DNA of 64,000 nucleotides from contig NC_135149.1 of the NCBI RefSeq assembly GCF_050948215.1, positions 1,054,001-1,118,000 of the forward strand, given 5' to 3'. The notes below the pieces were generated by a model that was not told the DNA's origin, did no database searches, and was given only the letters and a program-made list of their open reading frames with translations. Position numbers and translations under genes: made by a program. How positions within the stretch are numbered: position 1 is the first letter of the stretch; each line of letters begins with the position of its first letter. The stretch comes from Halictus rubicundus. Its lineage: Eukaryota > Arthropoda > Insecta > Hymenoptera > Halictidae. Positions 52,840-63,817 of the stretch are shown here, piece by piece.

Positions 52840-53250
52840 AAACAGTTTTTTACAGGCATGGTCCTTCGCGAGATATTTCAATTTTTGGAGATAAAGAAAA
52901 TACTCTGTATATTGGATTTCGAGTCATTGTAATTGTAATAATTTGTATGATTCTGTTATGCATGCTACTTTGGCAAGATTAAAAAATGAAAACTATTTGT
53001 TTGACAATTTCTTTATCTCATCAGTGTATCATGGAATCCAATGACTTATTGTTCATGGTAATGTGGTACGAAGCAGTTTCTGATATATGGTAATGTCGCG
53101 CGAAGCTTTGGTTACACCTAGTTCTGATCCATGCCACAGGCTAAATAAAAATGAAAAAGGTTCTGGTCCGTGCTAAAATGACGTAGTTCGGTTCTAGGAA
53201 AAAAAAGTGGGGACACCGAAACCTCAGGCGTGAGCATTCTCTGTTCCTCT
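52840..53250. mobile_element. Diverged partial copy of the same transposon directly upstream of TACO1
   Basis: 52860-53100 matches 62590-62755 (CTCTGTAT-TTGGATTTC, TTGTATGATTCTGTTAT, GCAGTTTC-GAT). 53105-53215 has degenerate subterminal repeats (GGTTCTGGTCCGTGCTAAAA), and 53215-53250 matches the terminus (GGCGTGAGCATTCTCTGTTC). The part equivalent to ~62760-63640 is missing. It ends 63 bp before the TACO1 ATG. Confidence 0.65.
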
Positions 53251-53313
53251 GAATAGAAGCCGATAAAGACGTGTATCATAACCTCTAATATTCAAGTTAA
53301 TTGTTATAACGTC

Positions 53314-54890
53314 ATGAACTATCGTTTAGGTTTTCTAGCTTATGACAAGTGTAGAAATATTCTGCTTCAAGAAAGCAGAAAATATGCGGGTCATAGTAAA
53401 TGGCAAAATATTAAACATACTAAAGAGGAGCAAGATGCTGCGAGATCGAACATTTTTCGGTCTCTTACTGTTAAGATGAGGGCTGTGATACAAGGTAAGG
53501 AAAAAAGGGATGAATTCTTTAGATTAAGTGAGCCCCTTAGTTAACAAGTGAATCAAGTCCATTTTCTTAATTTCGCACTATCGAAACTTTTAAGTAATAA
53601 CTTTACCAAAAATTAGGAGCAGAATCCAGCTTTTTTTGTAAGAAAATAAATGGAAAATGTAGTATTTATAATAGTATAACTTGATATTTCATTTATGATT
53701 TACGATATGAACGATCATTTCATTTACGATTCATTTACTTTTTATAAACAGAAACATGAAGTATAAGTAAGTTGAGTTGATAAATAAAATAAGCATTCAT
53801 AAGGTTTTCCATTTCAATAGCAAACAACTTTTTTCGAATTTTGGAGTTATATAACCTGTTAACTAAGGGGCTCGTTAGTAGTACTAAACAGAACTAATTG
53901 TATATAGTGTGAATGTTCTCATTATTTTCAAGAGACTGGCATTTCTGATCCGTCAAAAAACCCAAAGTTATCGCAACTTGTTGAACAAGCTAGAAAAGCC
54001 AATATGCCTGTGGCAACGCTGAACAATTTTTTTGAAAAAATTAAGAATTCCAAACAGAACGCTAAACATGAAATAATATTACTTCGATGTCCTGGAGGAG
54101 CCATACTAGTTGTACATATGTTAACAGACCATCTGACTAAAACAAAACTCGAGATTTTTAGTAAATTAAAGAGACATAAGTAAGTATTTTTTATCTTTTA
54201 CAAGTTGTTGATAAAATATTGATTATCCATTTTAGGGACGATTTTTTGCCTCATTTTTGATTGAAATTTGTAAAAAATAACTGCCCGCTAAATTGATTTA
54301 GCTCCCTCAGAAATTTTTACCATTTCAAGAAGTAGTTTTTACAAATGTCATCCCTAAAATAGATGACTATTACTTTTTTGACACTCTGTATCTTACTTCT
54401 TAATATAAAATATTGTAATATTTTTTTCCGTTTTATCTGCGTGTATTTAGTACTAAGACTATAGATGAAACGGCATTGAGATTGTTTGACTGTGCATGCT
54501 ATGTCACAGCTATGAAAAAAGATTGTAATGTGGATCAAGCAATGGAAGACGCAATAAGGATAAATGCGCATGATGTAGAAGAAATAAAAGAAGATGATGA
54601 AACACATTTCCAGGTACAGATAGTTTGGATTTCAAATTTTTTTTCATCAAACACGTAGTATTATTACATTTTTATTGTTTCAGTTTAAATGCGACTTTGG
54701 TAGTACCAAAATATGTGTAAGTCGATTAACAAATTTAGGATACTCTGTAGTTTATTCAGAAGAACTATGTATACCTGAAAGTCCAATTGAATTGAGCGAA
54801 GAAGACTTTAACAATTATAAAAAGGTCAAAGAAAAAATTTTGAACCTTCCAGATATTGAAAAAATAGATGATAATGTACTAGAACCTTGA
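53314..54890 (+). CDS. Taco1: TACO1 / YebC-family mitochondrial translational activator, four coding exons
   Basis: Orthologue of TACO1 (YebC/PmpR family), which in vertebrates binds mitochondrial mRNA or ribosomes and supports translation of COX1. Coding exons by splice sites and frame: 53314-53494, 53933-54179, 54451-54613 and 54684-54890, all with GT/AG introns of 438, 271 and 70 bp; product 265 aa. Seen: a short basic, hydrophobic N terminus fitting a mitochondrial presequence, then the family signature AGHSKWQNIKHTKEEQDAAR; exon 2 reads ISDPSKNPKLSQLVEQARKA and NMPVATLNNFFEKIKNS; later exons carry the DNFD-like middle and C-terminal lobes ending NVLEP. The length is close to the ~300 aa of vertebrate TACO1. 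Intron 1 holds a 344 bp TIR element. A transposon terminus ends 63 bp before the ATG, so the TSS is within or right beside repeat-derived DNA. It converges with PINX1. Confidence 0.94.
53530..53873. mobile_element. 344 bp TIR element in TACO1 intron 1
   Basis: Bounded by perfect inverted GAGCCCCTTAGTTAACA at both ends, inside the 438 bp intron 1, with AT-rich filling. A MITE or a conserved hairpin would look alike; the size and position favour a MITE. Flanks do not show a clear target duplication. Confidence 0.5.
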
Positions 54891-54990
54891 GTTGCAATGG
54901 AATCCTGTGGATACATTGGGGAAAATAATATTTATTAATATATCACCCCTTGTAAATTTATATACAATAATAACAACGATAAAGGCAAGC

Positions 54991-54996
54991 AATAAA
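54991..54996 (+). terminator. TACO1 polyadenylation signal
   Basis: AATAAA 100 bp downstream of the TACO1 stop codon, the first canonical hexamer on this strand after the stop. It predicts a short 3' UTR ending well before the convergent PINX1 coding end. Confidence 0.6.
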
Positions 54997-55536
54997 TATT
55001 ATTTTTTATAAAATATTCTTCAAAATCTCCTATTACCAAAAAAAAATTATGGTTACATTTCCAAAAGGTATACTCTATTACGGGTTCAGTAATAGAAATC
55101 CTTATAGATTCATATAACGTAATATATTGGATGGAATGTATCCTGTTAGATCAATCACTATCCTTCAGGCATTTTCAATAAAAAGTCAGTCACTCAAACA
55201 TTTAGTGATCTTTAGAATTCAAGGTCATCTGAAGGTCATGGCAGAGTAGATTGTTTTATTCGACTTGACGTCCCCGACAACTTCGTGAAATCCAAAATAT
55301 ATCATTTAGAAAAGTTAAGATCACCTTGACTTAAAAAAGTTTTGACAATTTTTAACGTGCAAATAAATGTGTAGCGGATTGAAGAGTGACTAACTTTTGT
55401 TGGAAATTTTCTTTGACAGATTGCCGGATATACCAGAAAAATGGTGGTGGATCTTATAGGATACGCACTGCATACAACTGAATTAAAATCGGAGATATGC
55501 ATAAAATTTTTAAAACATTACACGTTTTAGAAAAAG
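54997..55536. other. Convergent spacer between TACO1 and PINX1
   Basis: ~540 bp of AT-rich DNA between the two presumed cleavage regions. Nothing else seen. Confidence 0.6.
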
Positions 55537-55542
55537 TTTATT
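55537..55542 (-). terminator. PINX1 polyadenylation signal overlapping the stop codon
   Basis: On the minus strand the stop TAA runs straight into AATAAA, sharing one A. Use of this site would leave a 3' UTR of only a few tens of bases. A second AATAAA on this strand lies near 55255-55260. Confidence 0.45.
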
Positions 55543-58500
55543 TAGTCTTCATTGTATATGTCGGTGCCGTATCCCTTAATTTCATCTACATTAGCGCCTG
55601 GAAAATGTGCAACTGAGTTGCGATAGAAAAGGGATCTTAGTATTTGCTTTGACGTTTTTGCTTTTTCACTCCAAGGGCTAGAAGCATTCAATTTTATATT
55701 TTTTGATGATGGATGTGTAATTTTTGTACTTTTTAAACTAGCATGAGCGACTTTTGTATTTTGCGGGTTTGTATCTGTGTCTCTTGTATTTACTGTTGGT
55801 TTTGGACATTCTTCTCTTACAGGTTCCGTAGTACAAGTATATTCACTACTGTCCTCTATGGATTCCTTATTTTTCTCTTTCTTTGGTTTTTCTTCTTTTG
55901 AAGTATTTACAGATTCGCCATTTTTATTTTCGTTATTAAAAAACTCTTTTTCTGATTTTATATTTACATCTGCGTTAATATTGCTTATATCCACATCTTT
56001 CGTTTTCTTTTTTTTATGCTTTTTTACCTTTACAGTTTCTTCTTCTAACTTCTTAATTTTTTGTTCCACATCGTTAGTCTCTGTTTGATTTTCGGTGATG
56101 TATCCATGGGCTTTTGAGTCTGTTTCAATACCCTTCTTTTCTTTTTTCTTTTTCTTTTTTTCTTTTACTTTTAAACTCTCTTCGTCTTCCTTTTTTACTG
56201 TATCATCCAATTCCTTACAGGATTCTGCCTCTGTTTCTGTACTTACTTCTTTTTCTGCACTCTCAATTTTATTATTGTCTGTCATAGTTGTCATTTCTTC
56301 CTCGACTTTTTCCTTTCCCTTGTTCTTTTTCTTCTTCTTCCCCTTTTTGCTAGAAAGATTCTCCTGAGGAATAGCATCGTCAATTACACTTTCATCAACC
56401 TTAAGTCTTTTAGCTTCATTTCCACACTTATCAACTTCTTTATCTTCTTCTGGTGTTTCAACTATTGTTTCTAAATTCAATCGATGACTATGTTTCCTCT
56501 TTTTTGGTTTACTGCTCTTACGTTCATTAATTTCATTATCATGAATTTCTTCGGATACTTCCTCAACATCTAAAGCTTCATTAATAATACCCGATGATAC
56601 AGAATTATTAGTATTGTCTTGTTTCTTTTTCTTCTTAGATCTTTTGTTCTCAACTTCAAATCTATCTAGCATAGCTTTTTCCTTCTTCTTCTTCTTCTTT
56701 ACAGAATCGGTATTATATTCTACATGGTCATTAAACGTTACCCTCTTTTTATTAACTACCTCATCCTGTAGATCTAAGGCAGAATTCGTAACGCCGAATT
56801 GCGTTCTAGATACTTCAAATTCCTTTCCGTTACAAGCTTCATCGATTGTAAGTTCTAAATTTAAAGCGGCATTTACAAAAGCATTTTTATAACAATCTTT
56901 GACATCGTCTTTCCGATCTGTATTATTATTTAAGGTTAATTCACTATCATTGGACATTTTCCTTTTTTTCGAAGATTCTAATTTCAGCTCATTATTTGAA
57001 ATATTTTCCGAACTGTTTAATCTTAAACACGGATTTTCAAAAGCATAATTACAAGAATCTTCTGTCTCTTTATTTTCTTTAGTATCGTTAGGTGATTCTG
57101 CAGGAGTCAACGCAAAGCCAAATCCAACATATTCGGGTTCACTTTCTGAAGTACTTTCTTGTCGTTTTTTTCGTTTAGATGTTAAAGAGAAATTCTGATT
57201 TTTTTTCGAAAAATAATCTGCCATGTTACCACCGTTTATGGTAATAACACCACCCCTATTGATTTGTTCACCAAGGGGATCCGAATAAACATTTTTCTGA
57301 TCAATATTTTCGTTGTTTTTATTCTTCTTGCTTCTGTTTAACTCTTTCTGGCCAAATATATTTGCCAAATCTTTTGAACTATACCTTTTTACATCTTTCC
57401 CCCTTACGAATTTATGATAGCTAATAACAATTAAACGGTTACAATTAAGTTATGCGTATGTTTTGTATGATATTTGTTTACTCTTTGCTTACTTACTGAA
57501 CACGAGCTCGGCTTTGTTTCGATTTCAACTCTAACGAATTTTCACTTATATCAGTTTTAACTTCCTCTGCTTGGACTACATTATCGTCTTGACTTTTTTG
57601 AAGCTTTTGCAGGAAACTATTAAAGCCATCCTGGTGTTCAGTCCATGCTTTATCTAAATCGTCATTTTTATATCCAATACCTATTATAAACAAACAATTG
57701 TGATACTAATTTACTTGTCTGCAACATTTTTTTTCTTAAATGTATTTTAACTTGGGGATATAGTTATCTATATAGTACTGGTAGGCTGTACTTGTTAATA
57801 AATAAAATATATATAAACAGTTATTCTTTAAATCAAATCATAACGTATTTTTACTTTTGGTAAACAGGGTATTATGATATATGTTTAACATGCTAATGAC
57901 TCAACATATTCAAGTTACTTGATAAATGGCAACAAGTTATTTCAAGAAGTAGCGAACATATAACTGATTACGATATAGATGTTATTGACATCAGGTTTAC
58001 CGAACATTATAAGTGACTATATTATATTACATTATAAATATATACCAAAAAAAGGACAAGAATGTGTCTATCCATGCTATGAACATTTGTTCCAACCCAA
58101 TATATATCCAAAGAAATAAATTTGTTGGACAATTTCTTATAGACACATCTTTACAATTTCAATCATCGTAAATGAAAAATATTAGAACCCGTCATTTTGA
58201 CGGGTCCCGTAAACCTATGTAGTGTTAATAAATAAATTTGACATACTAAAACAGAGATTATAATTTGACTTATAAGTCAGTTGGACGTTTTTACGCGAAA
58301 TATATAAAATTAGATTAAAATAATGTAATTTTTTTGTTACCTGATGCGTCGTTTTTAAAAGAAACACGCACGTGCTCTGTCATACCCTGTTCGTTTGCAC
58401 CGAGTCCTTTGCCGCTCGTCCACCCCATTTTCTCCAACATTTTCTGACCAAATTTGTTTGAATCTGTACAGAATATGTAAACGTTGTTCAAATCAATGGA

Positions 58501-58626
58501 ACGATGTATTACTTAAACGACAATGAATAGAACGAGTTTAAATATTTACATGCCTTCGCTCCATTGTTTTCCTCGTGGATTTAAAGCCCATTTTTGCTTT
58601 CGACGTGGTTCCGCAAGCATTGACAT
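55542..58626 (-). CDS. PinX1: PINX1-like G-patch protein (PIN2/TERF1-interacting telomerase inhibitor family), four coding exons
   Basis: Orthologue of PINX1, a nucleolar G-patch protein (yeast Gno1/Pxr1) that stimulates a DEAH helicase in rRNA processing and in mammals inhibits telomerase. Coding exons (minus): 58626-58554, 58463-58341, 57680-57497, 57420-55542; product 752 aa. Seen: start MSMLAEPRRKQKWALNPRGK, G-patch at ~29-69 (FGQKMLEKMGW, GKGLG, EQG), then WTEHQDGFNSFLQKL and VHYHKFVRGKD, each matching vertebrate PINX1 in order. The last exon is very Lys/Glu/Ser-rich with many KKKKK runs (nucleolar-type tail) and makes the protein over twice the human 328 aa. It ends in a non-repetitive ~45-residue segment (SLFYRNSVAHFPGANVDEIK and following). 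Exon 1 to 2 needs a GC donor (58553-58552). The intron between exons 2 and 3 carries a TTAA-type repeat. Two in-frame ATGs (58626, 58620) begin the MSM. Confidence 0.94.
58087..58228. repeat. TTAA-ended repeat in the PINX1 intron between exons 2 and 3
   Basis: Ends CGTAAACCTATGTAGTGTTAA and contains the palindrome CCCGTCATTTTGACGGG. The AAGAAATAAATTTGTT stretch recurs, inverted, near 19115 and 30290. Confidence 0.5.
58552..58553 (-). other. PinX1: GC splice donor of PINX1 intron 1
   Basis: On the minus strand the exon reads TGGAGCGAAG followed by GCATGT. Joining at AG|GC to acceptor TGTACAG (58464) gives WSE-D-SNKFGQKML, which lines up with the vertebrate family (WSNDDSKFGQ). The only nearby GT (GCAT|GTAAAT) puts the G-patch out of frame. 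This is therefore a likely GC-AG intron of about 90 bp. Confidence 0.75.
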
Positions 58627-59096
58627 ATTGCGGAAAGTTTTAGAAAGACTAAATTATAATTATAAACTCAACATTTGATATCTGTTGTTAATCATTTGAA
58701 TCAATGAATTACTGTTTCTTGCAAGTTTCGCGAAACGAATTTTCGCTGTAGGTTAGGTCACAACGACGCTCACTGGACACATACCAACGCTTACCAGTTA
58801 CTAGTACCACAGACGAGGTATAAGGATAGACCTATCATCTTATGGGACTTCGTGTCCGATGTTCTGAAATATCGACCGTTCAAAAAATCAGAGGTTTTGG
58901 TATGCCCTCTACGATTTAGAGTGGTGAGTTTAGGAATTATATTGAATCACAGGTATCGAAGGCGTAGTTGCCAAACCACATCGGAGAATATTCGTCGCAT
59001 AGTTGCCAATTTACTGTTACTGCCGTGTAATGCACAGCGCGTATTTCGGCTATTTTCCAAGTTACAGTCGCAATTCTGGAAAAGTAAACGAAACGA
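58627..59096. other. PINX1 5' flank up to the transposon edge
   Basis: Only ~470 bp of non-repetitive DNA separates the PINX1 start from the 4.7 kb element, so the promoter must be compact or include the transposon edge. No other gene seen. Confidence 0.5.
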
Positions 59097-60549
59097 GATA
59101 TTACCAGAGAGGAATGAGAGTGCTCACGCCCGGGGTTTCGGCGTTCCCACTTTCGTGACATCGCCGCTTTAGCATGGCACAGAACCGGTCAGTCTTTCCT
59201 GGAACAGAACCGGTCAGTCGTTTAGCATGGCACAGAACCGGTCAGTCTTTAGCATAAAACTGAACGCACATTATTTTTTTAACCAGGATTAGAACGTACA
59301 GCTTAATTGTTTTATATGAAATATGTAACTAACATGTAAATCTTGTGTACAAAATCTCTAATATTAATTGTAATGATACGTATTTTATTTTTTTTTCAAG
59401 TTTGTAGTTGCAAACTTTAGTTGTAAAAAATGGAAAATCCGGAAAAATTCGAACAAATAAAGATCTCATATCGAAGTTTAAAAGCGACCAACCTGAATAT
59501 TAATTTAATAATGAGCTATTGTCATCAACACTATCTTAAATTTTTTCATATATTTAGCTACTGTTATTATTAATTTAAAAAATTTTTCTTTCATGAATAA
59601 ATATTTTTCCACCTCAGCACCATAAGATTTTTACTAGATGACTTTAAAAACACATTAGAACTATTTTTAAATAATTTTACTCGAAAACATTCTAGTTTAC
59701 TCTTTATTTCACCGTTCTACTAATTTTTTATGGGCTGCATTGCAGCTCTGTTTAACACTCCTTTACAACTCAATACCATGGTACCATCCATATTCAAGGA
59801 AGAACAATTTTTTGCGACGACCATTGAAAAAACAAAAGTGTTTCCTTCATTTCAGTCCTTTAGTGCGTTGGTGACGTAGCGCCCAGCACACCTACCTGTG
59901 TTCTGTGTAACATCTGGAGTTTTATGGTACGCTAACAATTGCTATTGACTCGCAAGCCAGACCGTACAAGCGAATGCATCCACAACTTCCAGAGACCTGC
60001 CTCCAAAACTAATTAAAGGAAGGCTAGACATGCAGTGTGTACTATACTCCTCAAAAGAGGCGGATTCCAGTCGCTCGTGTTATAAACCTCATTCGATACT
60101 TCATCGAAAGGGTGATCTTACATATTTTTGTAACAGTTCCAAGTGCATGCACTTTGTTCATGATACCCTCTTTGTAATTATTAAATTCAATTAAATATTA
60201 AGTAAATCTTTCACGGTGCTAACGGCCCTCGCAGAGATGGGCATTATTTGGGATAAAAAATTATTTAAATGAAAATTTGAATAAAAGATACTTTATCTTT
60301 ATTTGTTATTTGAAGGTTCGAATAAAAAAAAGCATCTTTATTGGACGAGTATCGGATAAATAATTTTATTCGTCGAGAATTTATCCGACGAATAAAGATA
60401 ATTTTTTCTATTCGAAGCGGATTTATTCGAACTTCGAATAATTTTTTCATCTTTTATCTGTATCTTTTATTCGAAGGCTTCGAATAAATCTTGGAATAAC
60501 TTTTGCCGAGCGCCGAGCTTCAAAGACCCAGCAACGACGGACGACATAC

Positions 60550-61220
60550 AATGTAAGCGGATGGAGAATCGCGCACGAATGAAAGTTTAAACTTTTAGAT
60601 TTTTCAACATATCCTCATAAAATTGTGGCGAGCGAATGGAGGGGATTTTCCTGATGAAAATGGGGTCAAATTCGAGTGTAATCGAACAAGTTTCACTGAT
60701 ATGTAATGTTACGATAAGAATTACAATCTCATTAAAGACAGTCCAAATGATGTCGTGTTTGGACTCATTTCGATCGGAACAAGCTCTACAACTCATTCGT
60801 CTTAACAATATTGTTCTGATTAAAAACATACAAGCATAAATTGGCAGTAATACTCGATTCCCCATCTGCTTACATTGTAGGCTGTTGGTCGGTCGCTGGT
60901 CTTTGAAGTTCCGAGCTCGCGAAGTCCCGAGATATCGGTGTGAAACAACTACCAATCCAATTGCAAAACTTCATTGTTTTTCATGATATTTTTATGGGAC
61001 TTGAGCCAACTAATTCGTGGCATTCTTCTGATTAAAATGACACTAAACACGGTACAAATTGGACTGTATTTAGCATTTTTATCCGTAGATTTATTCGAAG
61101 GCTTCGAATAAATCTTCGGACAACTTTTGCCAGCTCGACGAATAAACGGCGACGACGGCCGACGAGGACCGACGAGCGCCGAACGTGGAAGACCCAGCGA
61201 CTGCCAAACGGTATACATAC
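60550..61220. repeat. 671 bp direct-repeat unit A
   Basis: Nearly identical to 61221-61889 at a shift of 671 bp; I noticed only a few differences (for example GCGAAGTC against GCGGAGTC). The first ~333 bp (60549-60882) is bounded by inverted CAATGTAAGCGGATGG and CCATCTGCTTACATTG. It contains a 122-codon minus-strand open frame that I judge non-coding. Confidence 0.8.
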
Positions 61221-61889
61221 AATGTAAGCGGATGGAGAATCGCGCACGAATGAAAGTTTAAACTTTTAGATTTTTCAACATATCCTCATAAAATTGTGGC
61301 GAGCGAATGGAGGGGATTTTCCTGATGAAAATGGGGTCAAATTCGAGTGTAATCGAACAAGTTTCACTGATATGTAATGTTACGATAAGAATTACAATCT
61401 CATTAAAGACAGTCCAAATGATGTCGTGTTTGGACTCATTTCGATCGGAACAAGCTCTACAACTCATTCGTCTTAACAATATTGTTCTGATTAAAAACAT
61501 ACAAGCATAAATTGGCAGTAATACTCGATTCCCCATCTGCTTACATTGTAGGCTGTTGGTCGGTCGCTGGTCTTTGAAGTTCCGAGCTCGCGGAGTCCCG
61601 AGATATCGGTGTGAAACAACTACCAATCCAATTGCAAAACTTCATTGTTTTTCATGATATTTTTATGGGACTTGCGCCAACTAATTCGTGGCATTCTTCT
61701 GATTAAAATGACACTAAACACGGTACAAATTGGACTGTATTTAGCATTTTTATCCGTAGATTTATTCGAAGGCTTCGATAATTTTTGCTATAACTTTTGC
61801 CAGCTCGACGAATAAACGGCGACGACGGCCGACGAGGACCGACGAGCGCCGAATGTCGAAGACCCAGCGACTGCCAAACGGCACACAAT
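61221..61889. repeat. 671 bp direct-repeat unit B
   Basis: Second copy of the 671 bp unit, with the same sub-TIRs (61220-61553). The near-identity with unit A, compared with the more diverged outer arms, suggests a recent tandem duplication or conversion. The GC-rich spacer (CGGCGACGACGGCCGACG) is repeated at both unit ends. Confidence 0.8.
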
Positions 61890-62217
61890 GTAAGCGGATG
61901 GAGAATCGTGCATTATTGGCAATTTATGCTTGTATGTTTTTAATCAGAACAATATTGTTAAGACGAACTAGTTGTAGAGCTTGTTCCGATCTAAATGAGT
62001 CCAAACACGACATCATTTGGACTGTCTTTAATGAGACTGTAATTTTTATCGTAAAATTAGGTATCAGTGAAACTTGTTCGATTACACTCGAATTTGACCT
62101 CATTTTCATCAGGAAAATCCCCTCCATTCGCTCGTCACAATTTTATGAGGATATGTTGAAAAATCTAAAAGCTTAAACTTTCATTCGTGCGCGATTCTCC
62201 ATCCGCTTACATTGTAT
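61886..62217. repeat. Third, inverted copy of the ~333 bp sub-TIR unit
   Basis: Inverted relative to units A and B and bounded by the same CAATGTAAGCGGATGG ends. It differs from them by scattered substitutions, nearly all changing the codon in the shared open frame. Confidence 0.75.
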
Positions 62218-63817
62218 GTCTTCTGTTGTCGCTGAGTCTTTGATGCTCGGCGCTCGGCAAAAGTTATTCGAAGATTTATTCAAAGCCTTCGAATAAAAGA
62301 TACAGATAAAAGAGGAAAAAATTATACAAAGTTCGAATAAATCCGCTTCGAATAAAAAAAATTATCTTTATTCGTCGGATAAATTCTCGTCGAAGAAAAT
62401 TATTTATCTGATACTCGTCAAATAAAGATACTTTTTTTATTCGAACCTTGGAATAACGAATAGAGATAAAGTATCTTTTATTCGAATCGTTATTTAAATA
62501 ATTTTCTATCTAAATAATGCCCAACTCTGGCCACAGGTGCCTTTTGGAAGGACAGCCCACCTGTTATCTAAACATTCTTTTAAAGTCCTTTTTTTACAGT
62601 CGCAGAGGAAGAAACGCTCTGTATTTTGGATTTCAAGTAATTGTAGAAACTTGTATGATTCTGTTATATATACTACTTTGACAAAATTAGAAAATAAAAA
62701 TTATGTGGCGTGTGTAATGTCGTACAAAGCAGTTTCAGATGAATGATAATGTGTTCAGGAACTGTTACAGAAATATGTAAGATCACCCTGTCGATGAAGT
62801 ATCGAATGCGGTTTATGACACGAGCGACTGGAATCCGCCCCTTTTGAGGAGTTTAGTACACACTGCATGTCTAGCCTTCCTTTAATTAGTTTTGGAGGCA
62901 GGTCTCTGGATGTTGTGGATGCATTCGTTTGTATGGTCTGGCTTGCGACTCAAGCGTACCATAAAACTCCAGATGTGACACAGAACACAGGTAGGTGTGC
63001 TGGGCGCTACGTCACCAACGCACTAAAGGACTGAAATAAAGGAAACACTTTTATTTTTTCAATGATCGTCGCAAAAAATTGTTCTTCCTTGAATATGGAT
63101 GGTACCATGGTATTGGGTTGTAAAGGGGTGTTAAACAGAGCTGCAATGGAGCCCATAAAAAATTAGTAGAACGGTGAAATAAAGAGTAAACTAGAATGTT
63201 TTCGAGTAAAATTATTTAAAAATAGTTCTAATGTGTTTTTAAAGTCATCTAGTAAAAATCTTATGGTGCTGAGGTGGAAAAAATATTTATTCATGAAAGA
63301 AAATTTTTTTTAATTAATAATAACAGTAGCTAAATATATGAAAAAATTTAAGATAGTGTTGATGACAATAGCTCATTAATAGATTAATATTCAGGTTGGT
63401 CGCTTTTAAACTTCGATATGAGATCTGTATTTGTTCGAATTTTTCCGTATTTTCCATTTTTTACAACTAAAGTTTGCAACTACAAACTTGGAAAAAAAAT
63501 AAAATACGTATCATTACAATTAATATTATTCTTAATTTATATTAATTAGAGATTTTGTACACAAGATTTACATGTTAGTTACATATTTCATATACAACAA
63601 TTAAGCTGTACGTTCTAATCCTGGTTAAAAAAATAATGTGCGTTCAGTTTTATGCTAAAAGACTGACCGGTTCTGTGCCATGCTAAAAGACTGACCGGTT
63701 CTGTTCCAGGAAAGACTGACCGGTTCTGTGCCATGCTAAGGCTGAGCAGATGTCAGCACTATATCGGGAACGCCGAAAACCCGGGCGTGAGCACTCTCAT
63801 TCCTCTCTGATATTACC

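Larger units (their letters stand above)
60232..62529. mobile_element. hAT-like foldback element nested inside the larger element
   Basis: Begins CAGAGATGGGCATTATTT and ends as the inverse of CAGAGTTGGGCATTATTT, the CAGAG-TGGGCA terminus style of hAT elements. The arms (60232-~60530 and ~62225-62529) are inverted repeats rich in TTCGAATAAA motifs. Flanking 8-mers (GGCCCTCG and GCCACAGG) do not match well, so no target duplication is shown. The interior consists of three copies of a ~333 bp TIR unit. A related single terminus is at 13860. Confidence 0.6.
59106..63808. mobile_element. 4.7 kb nested inverted-repeat (foldback) transposon with ~1 kb TIRs
   Basis: The left end starts AGAGAGGAATGAGAGTGCTC; the reverse complement of the right end is identical over this stretch and matches with few changes for about 1.05 kb (59106-60140 against ~62760-63808). 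Both ends are flanked by GATATTACC (59097-59105 and 63809-63817), a 9 bp direct repeat as expected of a Mutator-like (MULE) or foldback insertion. Subterminal 25-28 bp repeats (CAGAACCGGTCAGTC core, three per arm) follow the ends. I see no transposase, so it is presumably non-autonomous. The arms are interrupted centrally by a second inverted-repeat element (60232-62529). The 63808 boundary abuts another copy, so the direct repeat could also be internal to a tandem arrangement. Confidence 0.75.

Noticed and set aside
55777..56892. Plus-strand Phe/Ser-rich frames
   Set aside because: Antisense of the Lys/Glu-rich PINX1 tail.
60587..62176. Open frame of ~122 codons kept in three copies of the nested unit
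   Set aside because: Between units A/B and the inverted copy, nearly every base difference I compared changes the amino acid (M/T, R/L, I/T, L/F, P/L, P/S, V/A), the opposite of purifying selection. No motif recognised.
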